Shown one piece after another: positions 56,493 to 64,000 of a stretch of 64,000 nt of DNA; positions within the stretch are counted from its first letter, which is position 1; every line of letters begins with the position of its first letter. Origin of the DNA: Pseudomonas sp. B20(2017) (GTDB lineage Bacteria; Pseudomonadota; Gammaproteobacteria; Pseudomonadales; Pseudomonadaceae); assembly GCF_002113125.1 (NCBI RefSeq), contig NZ_NEJP01000005.1, positions 277,761 to 341,760 of the forward strand, in the 5' to 3' direction. A model generated the notes under the pieces. That model ran no database searches. It was not told the DNA's origin and worked only from the letters and a program-made list of their open reading frames with translations. Position numbers and translations under genes: made by a program.

Positions 56493-57183
56493 TCTATCCG
56501 AACTGTCTCAGCTGGCGCCGATCTTTCGCGAGCTGTTCAAGGGTTACCACGTCAGCCGCCGCGACCCGGAGCTGTACGCGCAACTGTCGAACTTCCAGGA
56601 CCAGTACCGCACGCTGTTCAAGGCACTGGGCTTCGAACTGGTCTGCGACACCCGTGGTTTCTATTACTTCGTGCCAGACATGGCGGCTGCGGCGGTGAAC
56701 AAGACTGCTCAGCGTCTGGCGCTGTTCACCTTCATCCTGGTCGAGCATCTGGCCGATCAGGGCCGCGATCCGATCGCTGTTCTTGATGGCGGCAGCCTCG
56801 GCCGCGAAGAGCTGCCGTCGTTGCTGGAGAAGTACCGCGACCTGTTCATCCAGGCCGAAGTACAAACCGTTGAAGAGCTGGAAGAAAAGATCATGCGCCG
56901 CATGACCCAGCTCGGCTTCGCCAGCGAGGAAAACGGCGTGTACCGTTTCCTGCCGCCGATGCACCGTTTCCTAGACGTCTGCCTGTCGGTTCAGCAGGAC
57001 CGCGACCTGGCGGCCAGCGTGCACAGCGTCCTGCCGCTGCCGGCACCGGTGCTGATCGACGAAGCCGCCGAGGCCAAATTCCTCGCCACCGACGACCCGC
57101 TTGATCTCAGCGAATTTGAGGAAGAGAGCGAAGAAGACGCACTGGCCCGCGCCATTGCCGAAGAACAGGAGTCCGATGCATGA
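56482..57183 (+). CDS. mksE: Condensin subunit MksE
   Basis: 233 residues. It starts MHLDLSELSQLAPIFREL and has the winged-helix pattern of MukE-type KITE proteins (RTLFKALGFELVCDTRGFYYFVP, then FTFILVEHLADQ). The C terminus is strongly acidic. It binds MksF and regulates MksB. It overlaps mksF by 11 bases and mksB by four. Strong. Confidence 0.9.
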   Translation: MHLDLSELSQLAPIFRELFKGYHVSRRDPELYAQLSNFQDQYRTLFKALGFELVCDTRGFYYFVPDMAAAAVNKTAQRLALFTFILVEHLADQGRDPIAVLDGGSLGREELPSLLEKYRDLFIQAEVQTVEELEEKIMRRMTQLGFASEENGVYRFLPPMHRFLDVCLSVQQDRDLAASVHSVLPLPAPVLIDEAAEAKFLATDDPLDLSEFEEESEEDALARAIAEEQESDA

Positions 57184-60020
57184 GCCAGGAACGCTACGGC
57201 ATCCGCCGCTTTGCCCTTTTGAACACCGCCGGTTACAGCCTCGGCCTGTTCCCGCTGGAAGAGCCGCTGTCGGTCTACGGCGCGAACAACCTCGGTAAAT
57301 CCGCCTCGATCAACGCCTTGCAGTTCCCGATCCTGGCACGCATGTCGGACATGAGTTTCGGCAAGTACAGCCTGGAACAATCCCGGCGCTTCTACTTTGC
57401 CTCCGACACCAGCTATATCCTCGTCGAAGTGAACCTGCCCCACGGCCCGCACGTGATCGGCGTGGTCGGTCGCGGCCCGGGTGGCGGTTTCGGTCACCAG
57501 TTCTTTGCCTACGCCGGCAAGCTCGATCTGGCGCACTACCAGAAAAACGACACCTGCCTAAGGCAGAAAGAGCTGTTCAGCAACCTTGAGAAAGAAGGCC
57601 TGAAAGCCTACGAACTCAAGCCGGATGAGCTGCGTCGTTTGCTGGTTGGCGGTCACACGTCGATCCCGCTCGACTTGACGCTGATCCCGCTGCGCTCCAC
57701 CAGCGAGCAGAGCCTGAAGACTTTCCGCGCGCTGTTCATCAACCTGCTGCACATGCGCGAAATCACCGCAGCCAAGCTCAAGCAATTGTTCCTCGATGCC
57801 TTCGAACACAGCCTGCGTTCCGGCAGCGTCGATTACATCGCCGCGTGCGAAGAAGCCTTCCGCGATGTGCGGCGCATGGAACAGGACTACAACTCGCTGG
57901 TGGCTGCCGGCCCGTTGGTCGAAGCCCTGTCCAACGGTGTGAAACAGCGCGATGTGCTGCGCGGCAAGCTGCATCGCCTGTCGCCGCTGCTCGATTCGTT
58001 GCTCGGCACCTGGTCGGACTACGCCACGGCGCGCAAGGAAGAGCTGACCATTCAGGCCGAGCACTACCGTCGCGAGCAGGACGACCTGCAAAACGATCAG
58101 CGCGGTGGCACTCAGGAACTGATGCGTCTGGAGCGGGAAATCTCCGGCATCCAGCGCTGGCTCGGCGAGTTGTCCGTTCTGAAGAACCGCTTCGCGCTGG
58201 TCGATGACGTCAAAATCCTAGAGCAGCAACTGCTGGCGGCCAAGGACGCTCACGACGAATTGGCAGGTGCATTGGCGCAGTCTCGTCAGTTCAGCGCCGA
58301 GGATCTGGAAGAACGTCTTCGCGATCTGGAAAAGCGCCTGAAGTCAGTGAAGCAGCAACTCGATCACGCCGATAACAACAGCTACGCCCGCCTGCGCGAA
58401 GAATTCTCGCAGCAGGACGTCGAGCGCCTGATGCGCCTGTTCAACAGCGCGCTGTTCAGCCTGCCGCTGGGCGAACACGGGATCACCCTCGACGAGAACG
58501 GCGAATGGGTGAAGTCGGTGGAACTGATCCTCGACGGTTTCAAGGGCGAGCGTTTCGAAGTGCCGGGCCTGTCGATCGACATCTCGCACATCGAACCGCC
58601 GGCCCTGCAAGCACTGGCCGACCGTGCCGCGCTGCGCGATCAGAAAGAGCGTCTGGAAAAAGAACTCAAGCAACTGAAAACCCAACAAGCCGTGGCCGCC
58701 GACCGCGCCGCGAGCAAGACCCAGACCGAAGCGCTGTACCAGCAGGTTCTGGATGCTCAGAAAGCGCTGGAAGATTTCCGTCGTACCCAGACCCTGAGCG
58801 CCGAAGAGGGCGACAAGCTCGAGCAACTGGCGCAGATGGAAGCCGCGCAGGACGAACTCAAGCGCTCCAGCGATGCGTTCACCGAGCGCGTCCAGCAACT
58901 GTCGGCCAAGCTGCAACTGGTCGGCCGGCAGATCGCCGACATGGAAGCCAAGCAACGCACTCTCGACGACGCCCTGCGCCGTCGTCAGTTGCTGCCGGCA
59001 GATCTGCCGTTCGGCACGCCGTTCATGGATCCGGTCGACGATTCGATGGACAACCTGCTGCCGCTGCTCAACGACTATCAGGACAGCTGGCAAGGCCTGC
59101 TCCGCGCCGACGGCCAGATCGAAGCCCTGTACGCACAGGTGCGTCTCAAGGGCGTGGCCAAGTTCGACAGTGAAGACGATATGGAGCGCCGTCTGTCGTT
59201 GCTGATCAACGCTTACGCGCACCGTACCGACGAAGCCCTGACCCTGGGCAAGGCCCGTCGTGCGGCGGTCACCGATATTGCGCGTACCCTGCGCAACATC
59301 CGCAGCGACTACGACAGCCTCGAGCATCAATTGGCGTTGTTCAACCGCGAGATCAACAAGCGTCAGGTGTCCAACCTGCAGAGCTTCCGTATCGTCCTCG
59401 CGCCGAACAAGGAAGCGCTCAAGCACATCGACCAGATCATCCACAGCGCCGGTCAGTACGAAGAAGGCGAAACCCTGTCGGTGTTCGACCTGAGCCAAAG
59501 TGCAGAACAGGACAACAAGAACGAAGAGGCCAAGGAATACCTGGCACGGCTGGTGGCGGCGAACCACAACCAGCTCGGCCTCAAGGACTTGTTCGAACTG
59601 GCGTTCGAGATCACCAAGGTCAATGGTCAGCCGGTTATCCACACCGACATCGACGGCGCGGCGTCCAACGGCACCACGATGACCATCAAGGCGCTGACCA
59701 ACATGTACTTGTTGCTGCACTTGATGGATCGCGACCTGGCCGGTCGCGTGCGCCTGCCGTACTACCTCGACGAGGCGGCGGACATCGACGAGAAGAACCA
59801 GGCAGCATTGCTGGAAACCAGCCTGCAACTGGGCTTCGTGCCGATTCTGGCGAGTGTGAAGCCGCAGGTCTGCGCCAGTGTCGCCATCGACCTGGAAGGC
59901 GGCAGCGGCCCGGCCGGTATTTACATCGATGAGGCGGACTGGAAGTACATCCGTCGCCACGATGTGGTGAAGGCCACCATCAATGTCCAGGCCGACGAGC
60001 CGGAGCTGGATGCGGTTTGA
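57180..60020 (+). CDS. mksB: Condensin ATPase MksB (SMC-like)
   Basis: 946 residues. Walker A is VYGANNLGKSASINALQ (about 31-47), and Walker B is YLDEAADIDEKN (about 860-871). Between them are long coiled coils (about 230-420 and 500-620) with a hinge in between (YGLPLG-like segment near 420-480). The C terminus ends in a basic VVKATINVQ strand. Chromosome organiser of the MukBEF-related Mks type. A nuclease subunit (MksG/JetD) does not follow, so this is a housekeeping, not a plasmid-defence, form. Terminator follows. Confidence 0.93.
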   Translation: MSQERYGIRRFALLNTAGYSLGLFPLEEPLSVYGANNLGKSASINALQFPILARMSDMSFGKYSLEQSRRFYFASDTSYILVEVNLPHGPHVIGVVGRGPGGGFGHQFFAYAGKLDLAHYQKNDTCLRQKELFSNLEKEGLKAYELKPDELRRLLVGGHTSIPLDLTLIPLRSTSEQSLKTFRALFINLLHMREITAAKLKQLFLDAFEHSLRSGSVDYIAACEEAFRDVRRMEQDYNSLVAAGPLVEALSNGVKQRDVLRGKLHRLSPLLDSLLGTWSDYATARKEELTIQAEHYRREQDDLQNDQRGGTQELMRLEREISGIQRWLGELSVLKNRFALVDDVKILEQQLLAAKDAHDELAGALAQSRQFSAEDLEERLRDLEKRLKSVKQQLDHADNNSYARLREEFSQQDVERLMRLFNSALFSLPLGEHGITLDENGEWVKSVELILDGFKGERFEVPGLSIDISHIEPPALQALADRAALRDQKERLEKELKQLKTQQAVAADRAASKTQTEALYQQVLDAQKALEDFRRTQTLSAEEGDKLEQLAQMEAAQDELKRSSDAFTERVQQLSAKLQLVGRQIADMEAKQRTLDDALRRRQLLPADLPFGTPFMDPVDDSMDNLLPLLNDYQDSWQGLLRADGQIEALYAQVRLKGVAKFDSEDDMERRLSLLINAYAHRTDEALTLGKARRAAVTDIARTLRNIRSDYDSLEHQLALFNREINKRQVSNLQSFRIVLAPNKEALKHIDQIIHSAGQYEEGETLSVFDLSQSAEQDNKNEEAKEYLARLVAANHNQLGLKDLFELAFEITKVNGQPVIHTDIDGAASNGTTMTIKALTNMYLLLHLMDRDLAGRVRLPYYLDEAADIDEKNQAALLETSLQLGFVPILASVKPQVCASVAIDLEGGSGPAGIYIDEADWKYIRRHDVVKATINVQADEPELDAV

Positions 60021-60036
60021 TGCGTAACTGACGGGC

Positions 60037-60078
60037 ACAAAAAAGGGCCGCGATCCATTGGATCGTGGCCCTTTTTTA
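60037..60078 (+). terminator. Rho-independent terminator after mksB
   Basis: AAGGGCCGCGATCC / GGATCGTGGCCCTT stem with an ATT loop and a T-tract. Confidence 0.9.
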
Positions 60079-60112
60079 TGTCTTGGAATTTTGTGCTGAA
60101 TGACAGGACCTC

Positions 60113-60205
60113 TTCGCGGGCAAGCCCGCTCCCACAGGGATTGATGTCTTACACAAATTTGTATTCAACACAAAAACCTGTTGGAGCGGGCTTGCCCGCG
60201 AAGGC
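60113..60205. repeat. REPIN: paired inverted REP sequences
   Basis: TTCGCGGGCAAGCCCGCTCC near 60113 and the inverse GGAGCGGGCTTGCCCGCGAA ending near 60203. It lies between the converging mksB and pqiB genes. Confidence 0.88.
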
Positions 60206-60234
60206 GTCCTCAACGATGCCCCATATTTCCCCGA

Positions 60235-62538
60235 TTATTTGCCGAGGGGGATTTTCGGCGCCCAGTTCAGCCACTCGTCTTCGAACTTGTCGAAGAGCGG
60301 GAAGGTTTGTTCGGCGCGCGCGGGGTTGCCCATCTGCTCGCCGTCCGGCGTGGCGAAGGCGATACCGCCCTGAATCACTGTCTCCAAAGACTCGGTGCGT
60401 ACGGTCACGCCTTTGAACAGGCCGATGTCGAGACCGACACCACTGGTGTTCCAGAAGCGACTGCCGCTGCGCACCAGTGGCGCGTACTTCGGTTCGATCA
60501 GGATGTGTACCAACACGCGATCCGCTGTCTGGCCCAGTTCGTAACCGGTGACTTTACCCACGGTGATCTCACGGTAAGTCACCGGAACACCTGGTTTGAG
60601 CGAACCGCGACGGGCAGCGCTCAGTACCAGACTCAAGCCAGCCTCTTGCTTGGTGACTTCCGGCGCATTGGCCAGGGCCACGAAGTTCTTCTGCGGGCCG
60701 AGGTTCTTGGCGGCCGGTTGCACTTCGATGTATTGGCCGGTGACCAGCGTCTCCAGGTTTGAGGTCTTGATCAGACCCAACTCCGGTTTGACTACCCAGA
60801 ACTGGCTGCCGACCCGGGCGATCTTCTCCGGCACTTCGGTGATGCGCGCGGTGAGGATCACCGATTGCAGATCATCGGTCAGGTCGACACTTTCGATCTT
60901 GCCGACGTCCAGGCCCTTGAAGCGAACCGGGGTGCCGCTGCGCAGACCGTCCGCGCGATCGACCTTGATGGTGACGACGGCACCTTTCTGATTGGCTTCA
61001 TCATGGTTGGCGAACAGACGGAAACGCGGGATACGTTTTTGCAGCGGTGCCTTGGCTTGCGGCGTTTCGAAGGCAATGCCGCCAGCCATCAGGGTCTGCA
61101 ACGATTCACTCTTGACCTGAATGCCGCCCGTCAGACCGCCAGTCAGCGTGACGCCGCTGACGTTCCAGAACCGGGTCGAGGCGTTGACCAGGTTTTCGTA
61201 TTCCTTCTCGATGTGGACGCCGATCACCAGTTGCTTGCGGGTCTTGGAGAACTGATAGCTCTGCACCGAACCGACCTTCACCTGCTTGTAGAGAATCGGG
61301 CTGCCGACATCGATCGAACCGAGGGTGTCGGTGAACAGCACAAGGTGCAGGCCCGGTGCCTTCAGATCCAGGGGTGGAGCTTTCGGCCGAGCCTCGAACT
61401 CGCGCTGCGGCGCGCCGCCCTTGTCGCCCGGGCGCACGGCGATGTAGTTACCTTTGACCAGTGCTTCCAGACCGGTGATACCGGCCAGGGAAATCGACGG
61501 TTTGACCACCCAGAACTGCGTGCCGGTGACCAGATAGTCTTCGGCCAGCGGATCGAGGGTCAGTTCGGCGGTCGCACTGGACAGGTCCGGATCGATCTTC
61601 AGGGCTTTCAGGTTACCGACCTGAATGCCTTTGTACATCACCGGTGTGCGCCCGGCTTGCAGGCCTTCGAAGTCACTGAGTTTGACCTTCACACGGATGC
61701 CGGCGGCAGCCGCATCGAAGTCTTCGTAGAGACGGAATGGCAGGCTCGGATCGGTGGGCGGGCTGTCCTTGCGGTTCTCCGGGGTGGCGAAGGCGATACC
61801 GCCGGCGACGATGCTGGCCAGGGATTCGCTGCGCACTTTCACGCCGGACAGGTTGGCGTCGATGCTGATGCCGCTGGCGTTCCAGAAACGGGTGTGTTTG
61901 CGCACCAGTTTGGCGTAGGTCGGTTCGATGAACACCTTGAGCTCGACGGTGCTCTGGTCTTCCGACAGCACGTAGCTTTTGATCTGACCGACTTTGATCT
62001 GCTTGTAGAACACCGGGCTGCCACGATTCAACGAACCGAGGCGATCGGCTTTGATCGTCAGATGCAGGCCCGGTTTGGAGTCCGATAGAGGCGGCTCTTC
62101 TGCCAGGGCCTTGAATTTGCGGGTCAGCTCGCCTTCACCCGGGCTGATCGCGACATAGTTACCCGATACCAGGGTTTCCAGGCCAGTGATCCCGGCCAGG
62201 GTCACGCTCGGCTTGACCAACCAGAAACGGGTGCTGGTCTTTAGGTACTGATCGACATCCTTGTTCATTTCGATGGTGGCGATCACGCCTTTGGTGCCGC
62301 CTTCGTCGTCGAGCTTGAGGGCTTTGACCTTGCCGACCGGCATGCCTTTGTAGACCACTTCAGTCTTGTTGGCCTGAATGCCTTCACCGCTTTCAAACCG
62401 CACCTGAATCTCGATGCCGGTTTCGTTATAGGCACGCCAGCCGAGCCAGCCGCCGATAATCAAAGCGATCAGGGGCAACACCCAGATAGCAGACCAGTTC
62501 GAAGCCGGTCGGGTTTTCGCTACAGGCAAATCAGTCAT
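60235..62538 (-). CDS. pqiB: PqiB/LetB-type MCE protein with six MCE domains
   Basis: Periplasm-spanning lipid-transport protein, 767 residues. One N-terminal TM helix (WVLPLIALIIGGWLGW, about 19-34) anchors it to the inner membrane. Six MCE repeats follow, begining near residues 40, 155, 275, 390, 510 and 630; each has a version of the (K/E)GxxVGxV core (VYKGMPVGKVKAL, FYKQIKVGQIKSY, MYKGIQVGNLKAL, LYKQVKVGSVQSY, RFKGLDVGKIESV, TYREITVGKVTGY). E. coli PqiB has three and LetB seven, so this is an intermediate form. No PqiC lipoprotein gene follows. It overlaps the PqiA-type gene by eight bases. Confidence 0.92.
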   Translation of the reverse strand: MTDLPVAKTRPASNWSAIWVLPLIALIIGGWLGWRAYNETGIEIQVRFESGEGIQANKTEVVYKGMPVGKVKALKLDDEGGTKGVIATIEMNKDVDQYLKTSTRFWLVKPSVTLAGITGLETLVSGNYVAISPGEGELTRKFKALAEEPPLSDSKPGLHLTIKADRLGSLNRGSPVFYKQIKVGQIKSYVLSEDQSTVELKVFIEPTYAKLVRKHTRFWNASGISIDANLSGVKVRSESLASIVAGGIAFATPENRKDSPPTDPSLPFRLYEDFDAAAAGIRVKVKLSDFEGLQAGRTPVMYKGIQVGNLKALKIDPDLSSATAELTLDPLAEDYLVTGTQFWVVKPSISLAGITGLEALVKGNYIAVRPGDKGGAPQREFEARPKAPPLDLKAPGLHLVLFTDTLGSIDVGSPILYKQVKVGSVQSYQFSKTRKQLVIGVHIEKEYENLVNASTRFWNVSGVTLTGGLTGGIQVKSESLQTLMAGGIAFETPQAKAPLQKRIPRFRLFANHDEANQKGAVVTIKVDRADGLRSGTPVRFKGLDVGKIESVDLTDDLQSVILTARITEVPEKIARVGSQFWVVKPELGLIKTSNLETLVTGQYIEVQPAAKNLGPQKNFVALANAPEVTKQEAGLSLVLSAARRGSLKPGVPVTYREITVGKVTGYELGQTADRVLVHILIEPKYAPLVRSGSRFWNTSGVGLDIGLFKGVTVRTESLETVIQGGIAFATPDGEQMGNPARAEQTFPLFDKFEDEWLNWAPKIPLGK

Positions 62539-63154
62539 GGTCGGCGTCCGACTCCGTGTTATCCCAAATCAGTCGGGGATCGAAAGTGACAGCGGCGAGC
62601 ATCGTCAGAATCACCACACTGGCGAAGGCGATGGCGCCAAGATTGGCTTCGACACTGGCAAGCCGGCCGAAGTTGACGACCGCCACCAGAATGGCGATCA
62701 CGAAAATGTCGAGCATCGACCAGCGACCGATGAACTCGATGAAGCGGTACATCCAGATCCGCTGACGGGCGGACAACGGCTGGCGGCGCTGTACAGAAAA
62801 CAGCAACAGCGCAATGCCCACCAGTTTGAACGTTGGCACCAGGATACTGGCGATGAACACAACGGCGGCAATTGGAATCATGCCGTGCTGCACCAGCTGG
62901 ATCACACCGGACATGATCGTGCTTGGATCACCCTGCCCCAGAGAACTGACTGTCATGATCGGCAGTACGTTGGCCGGGATGTAGATAATCGCCGCTGTGA
63001 TCAGCAGTGCCCAGGTGCGGTTGAGGCTATTCGGCCGGCGAGCGTGAACCAAGGCACCGCAGCGGGTGCAGGTTTGCTCGTCGGTATCCGCTTCCTGTCT
63101 GTTCAACTCGTGGCATTCGGTGCACGTCAGAATGCCCGCATCAATCGCCCGCAT
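62531..63154 (-). CDS. pqiA: PqiA/LetA-type membrane protein (second half)
   Basis: 207 residues. A zinc ribbon at the N terminus (CTECH ... CTRCG) is followed by about four TM segments, including TWALLITAAIIYIPANVLPIM. It corresponds to one of the two repeated halves of E. coli PqiA/LetA. It overlaps both its neighbours (14 bases with the upstream PqiA gene, eight with pqiB), so it is one operon. It likely feeds lipid into the MCE tunnel. Strong family call. Confidence 0.88.
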   Translation of the reverse strand: MRAIDAGILTCTECHELNRQEADTDEQTCTRCGALVHARRPNSLNRTWALLITAAIIYIPANVLPIMTVSSLGQGDPSTIMSGVIQLVQHGMIPIAAVVFIASILVPTFKLVGIALLLFSVQRRQPLSARQRIWMYRFIEFIGRWSMLDIFVIAILVAVVNFGRLASVEANLGAIAFASVVILTMLAAVTFDPRLIWDNTESDADHD

Positions 63155-63800
63155 GAGTATCTTCCCCTGATAACGCCTGCCAGATCTGATGCGGTGACAT
63201 CACCACCTCCAGCCATACCTGCACCAACAACAATCCAATAAAACACGCCAAGCCGAGACCGACAGTGATCGCCGCCATGTCCGCCAGTTTGACGATCGCC
63301 ACCAGTACGCCCATGAGGTAAACCTCGAGCATTCCCCAGTCTTTGAGGTGGTGATAGATGCGGTAAAGCAAAAGACCGTAACTGCGGCCGGCGTTGAAAC
63401 GAATTGTCAGCAAAACGAACAACTGGCACAGCAACTTGAGCAGCGGAATGGCCATGCTGCACAGGAAAACAACAATCGACACACCCTGCATGTCAGTGTT
63501 GAACAGCCCGACTACGCCACTCCAAACCGTATCCTGCGAGGATTGTCCAAGGATATTGAGTTGCATGATGGGTAAAAAGTTTGCCGGGATGTACAGCAAT
63601 AATGCTGCGATTACCAAGGCAAGGCTGCGCTGCACCACATTGTGGCGGTGAGCGTACAGTTCGTAACCGCAGCGAGGGCAGAGGGCTTTCTCGCCGTGGG
63701 CAAGTGTTGGCTTGCGCATCAGCAGGTCGCACTCGTGACAGGCCACCAAGTCTTCCAGCGGTAAATCTGACAGCCCGGGGGCGTCAACCGACTCTGACAT
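63141..63800 (-). CDS. pqiA: PqiA/LetA-type membrane protein (first half)
   Basis: 219 residues. An N-terminal zinc ribbon (CHECD ... CPRCG) and about four TM segments including SLALVIAALLLYIPANFLPIMQ, parallel to its downstream neighbour. Together the two proteins equal one full-length E. coli PqiA (about 417 residues), so the gene appears split into two. First gene of the PqiA-PqiA-PqiB operon. Strong. Confidence 0.88.
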   Translation of the reverse strand: MSESVDAPGLSDLPLEDLVACHECDLLMRKPTLAHGEKALCPRCGYELYAHRHNVVQRSLALVIAALLLYIPANFLPIMQLNILGQSSQDTVWSGVVGLFNTDMQGVSIVVFLCSMAIPLLKLLCQLFVLLTIRFNAGRSYGLLLYRIYHHLKDWGMLEVYLMGVLVAIVKLADMAAITVGLGLACFIGLLLVQVWLEVVMSPHQIWQALSGEDTHAGD

Positions 63801-63903
63801 AAAGGCTCTGGCTCCGAATAAGGTGGGGCTATTCTAGTGTTCTGGTTTGAAAATAACTGTGCAAATTTGTTCGCTATTACGAGCAAAACTTTTTCGCAGA
63901 CAA

Positions 63904-63937
63904 AACAAAACCCCAACTGCTTTCGCAATTGGGGTTT
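63904..63937 (-). terminator. Rho-independent terminator of the rRNA operon
   Basis: On the minus strand AAACCCCAATTGC / GCAGTTGGGGTTT with a GAAA loop, then TTGTTTTG. Placed just beyond the 5S 3' end, it ends the rrn transcript. Confidence 0.88.
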
Positions 63938-63946
63938 CGGAATTTA

Positions 63947-64000
63947 ATCTTGACGATGACCTACTCTCACATGGGGAAACCCCACACTACCATCGGCGAT
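63947..64000 (-). rRNA. rrf: 5S rRNA, 3' part (cut by the window edge)
   Basis: On the minus strand the last bases read ATCGCCGATGGTAGTGTGGG, then a TTTCCCC loop arm, then GAGAGTAGGTCATCGTCAAG: the 3' half of Pseudomonas 5S rRNA. The 5' half lies outside the window. An rRNA operon therefore continues to the right. The exact 3' end is uncertain by a few bases. Confidence 0.92.

Noticed and set aside
55212..60020. A Wadjet (JetABCD) plasmid-defence system
   Set aside because: The three Mks subunits are there but the JetD/MksG nuclease is missing; a terminator and a converging operon follow.
58344..60038. 564-codon frame antisense to mksB
   Set aside because: Shadow of the SMC coiled-coil gene; low-complexity leucine/glutamine/valine content, no ribosome site.

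Overview
The window is a chromosomal segment from a fluorescent Pseudomonas, most likely of the P. fluorescens group. It is GC-rich and has REP/REPIN repeats between genes. From hpt-upp-uraA through hemH, phr, pagL, murI-moeB-prmC-prfA-hemA, lolB-ispE-prs-rplY-pth-ychF to mksFEB, the gene order follows the P. aeruginosa PAO1 PA4640-PA4686 neighbourhood. There is no prophage, transposase, integrase or CRISPR array. The right edge cuts into a 5S rRNA gene on the minus strand.

Layout. 1-5.3 kb: an acyltransferase, small unknown genes, a YajG-type lipoprotein and mqo behind an unusually long leader. 5.4-9.2 kb: small genes, then divergent hpt and upp-uraA (purine and pyrimidine salvage). 9.2-11.2 kb: hemH and a TIGR01777 epimerase. 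11.3-21.0 kb: a tightly overlapping block with renalase, a Trp-rich small protein, a RudS-type tRNA desulfidase, a class II LitR/PplR1-type MerR regulator, photolyase, an NTF2-like protein, an SDR, a UfaD-like flavoprotein, DUF1365, a Cfa/UfaM-type methyltransferase and DUF2878. 21.1-26.9 kb: YkgJ, pagL, then the hemA-prfA-prmC-moeB-murI operon. 27.1-34.0 kb: TPR lipoprotein, lolB, ispE, tRNA-Gln, prs, rplY, pth, ychF. 34.0-46.9 kb: the more variable part, with an Fsr-type exporter, two chemoreceptors, tRNA-Met, a DUF2817 peptidase, Ggt, LysE, a flavin reductase, an MHS symporter and an AtoE-type permease. 47.1-53.7 kb: HscC with a dedicated RPD-type J protein, an exported unknown, a SET-domain protein, carbonic anhydrase and a disordered acidic protein. 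53.8-60.0 kb: rimI, a proline-rich unknown and the MksFEB condensin. 60.2-63.8 kb: a PqiA-PqiA-PqiB lipid-transport operon with six MCE domains. 63.9-64 kb: rrn terminator and 5S end.

The most interesting system is the 11.3-21.0 kb block. Two exact copies of TGTACA-N12-TGTACA stand before rudS. This is the direct repeat I recall being reported as the PplR1 binding site in light-responsive P. putida. A degenerate copy stands before the renalase gene. I infer a light and near-UV response that combines DNA photorepair, removal of the near-UV chromophore s4U from tRNA, remodelling of membrane fatty acids (possibly furan fatty acids) and repair of damaged NAD(P)H, under an autoregulated, apparently B12-independent LitR. 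No LOV photoreceptor is encoded in the window.

All functional calls rest on reading the translated sequences and on remembered family knowledge. No database search was run.
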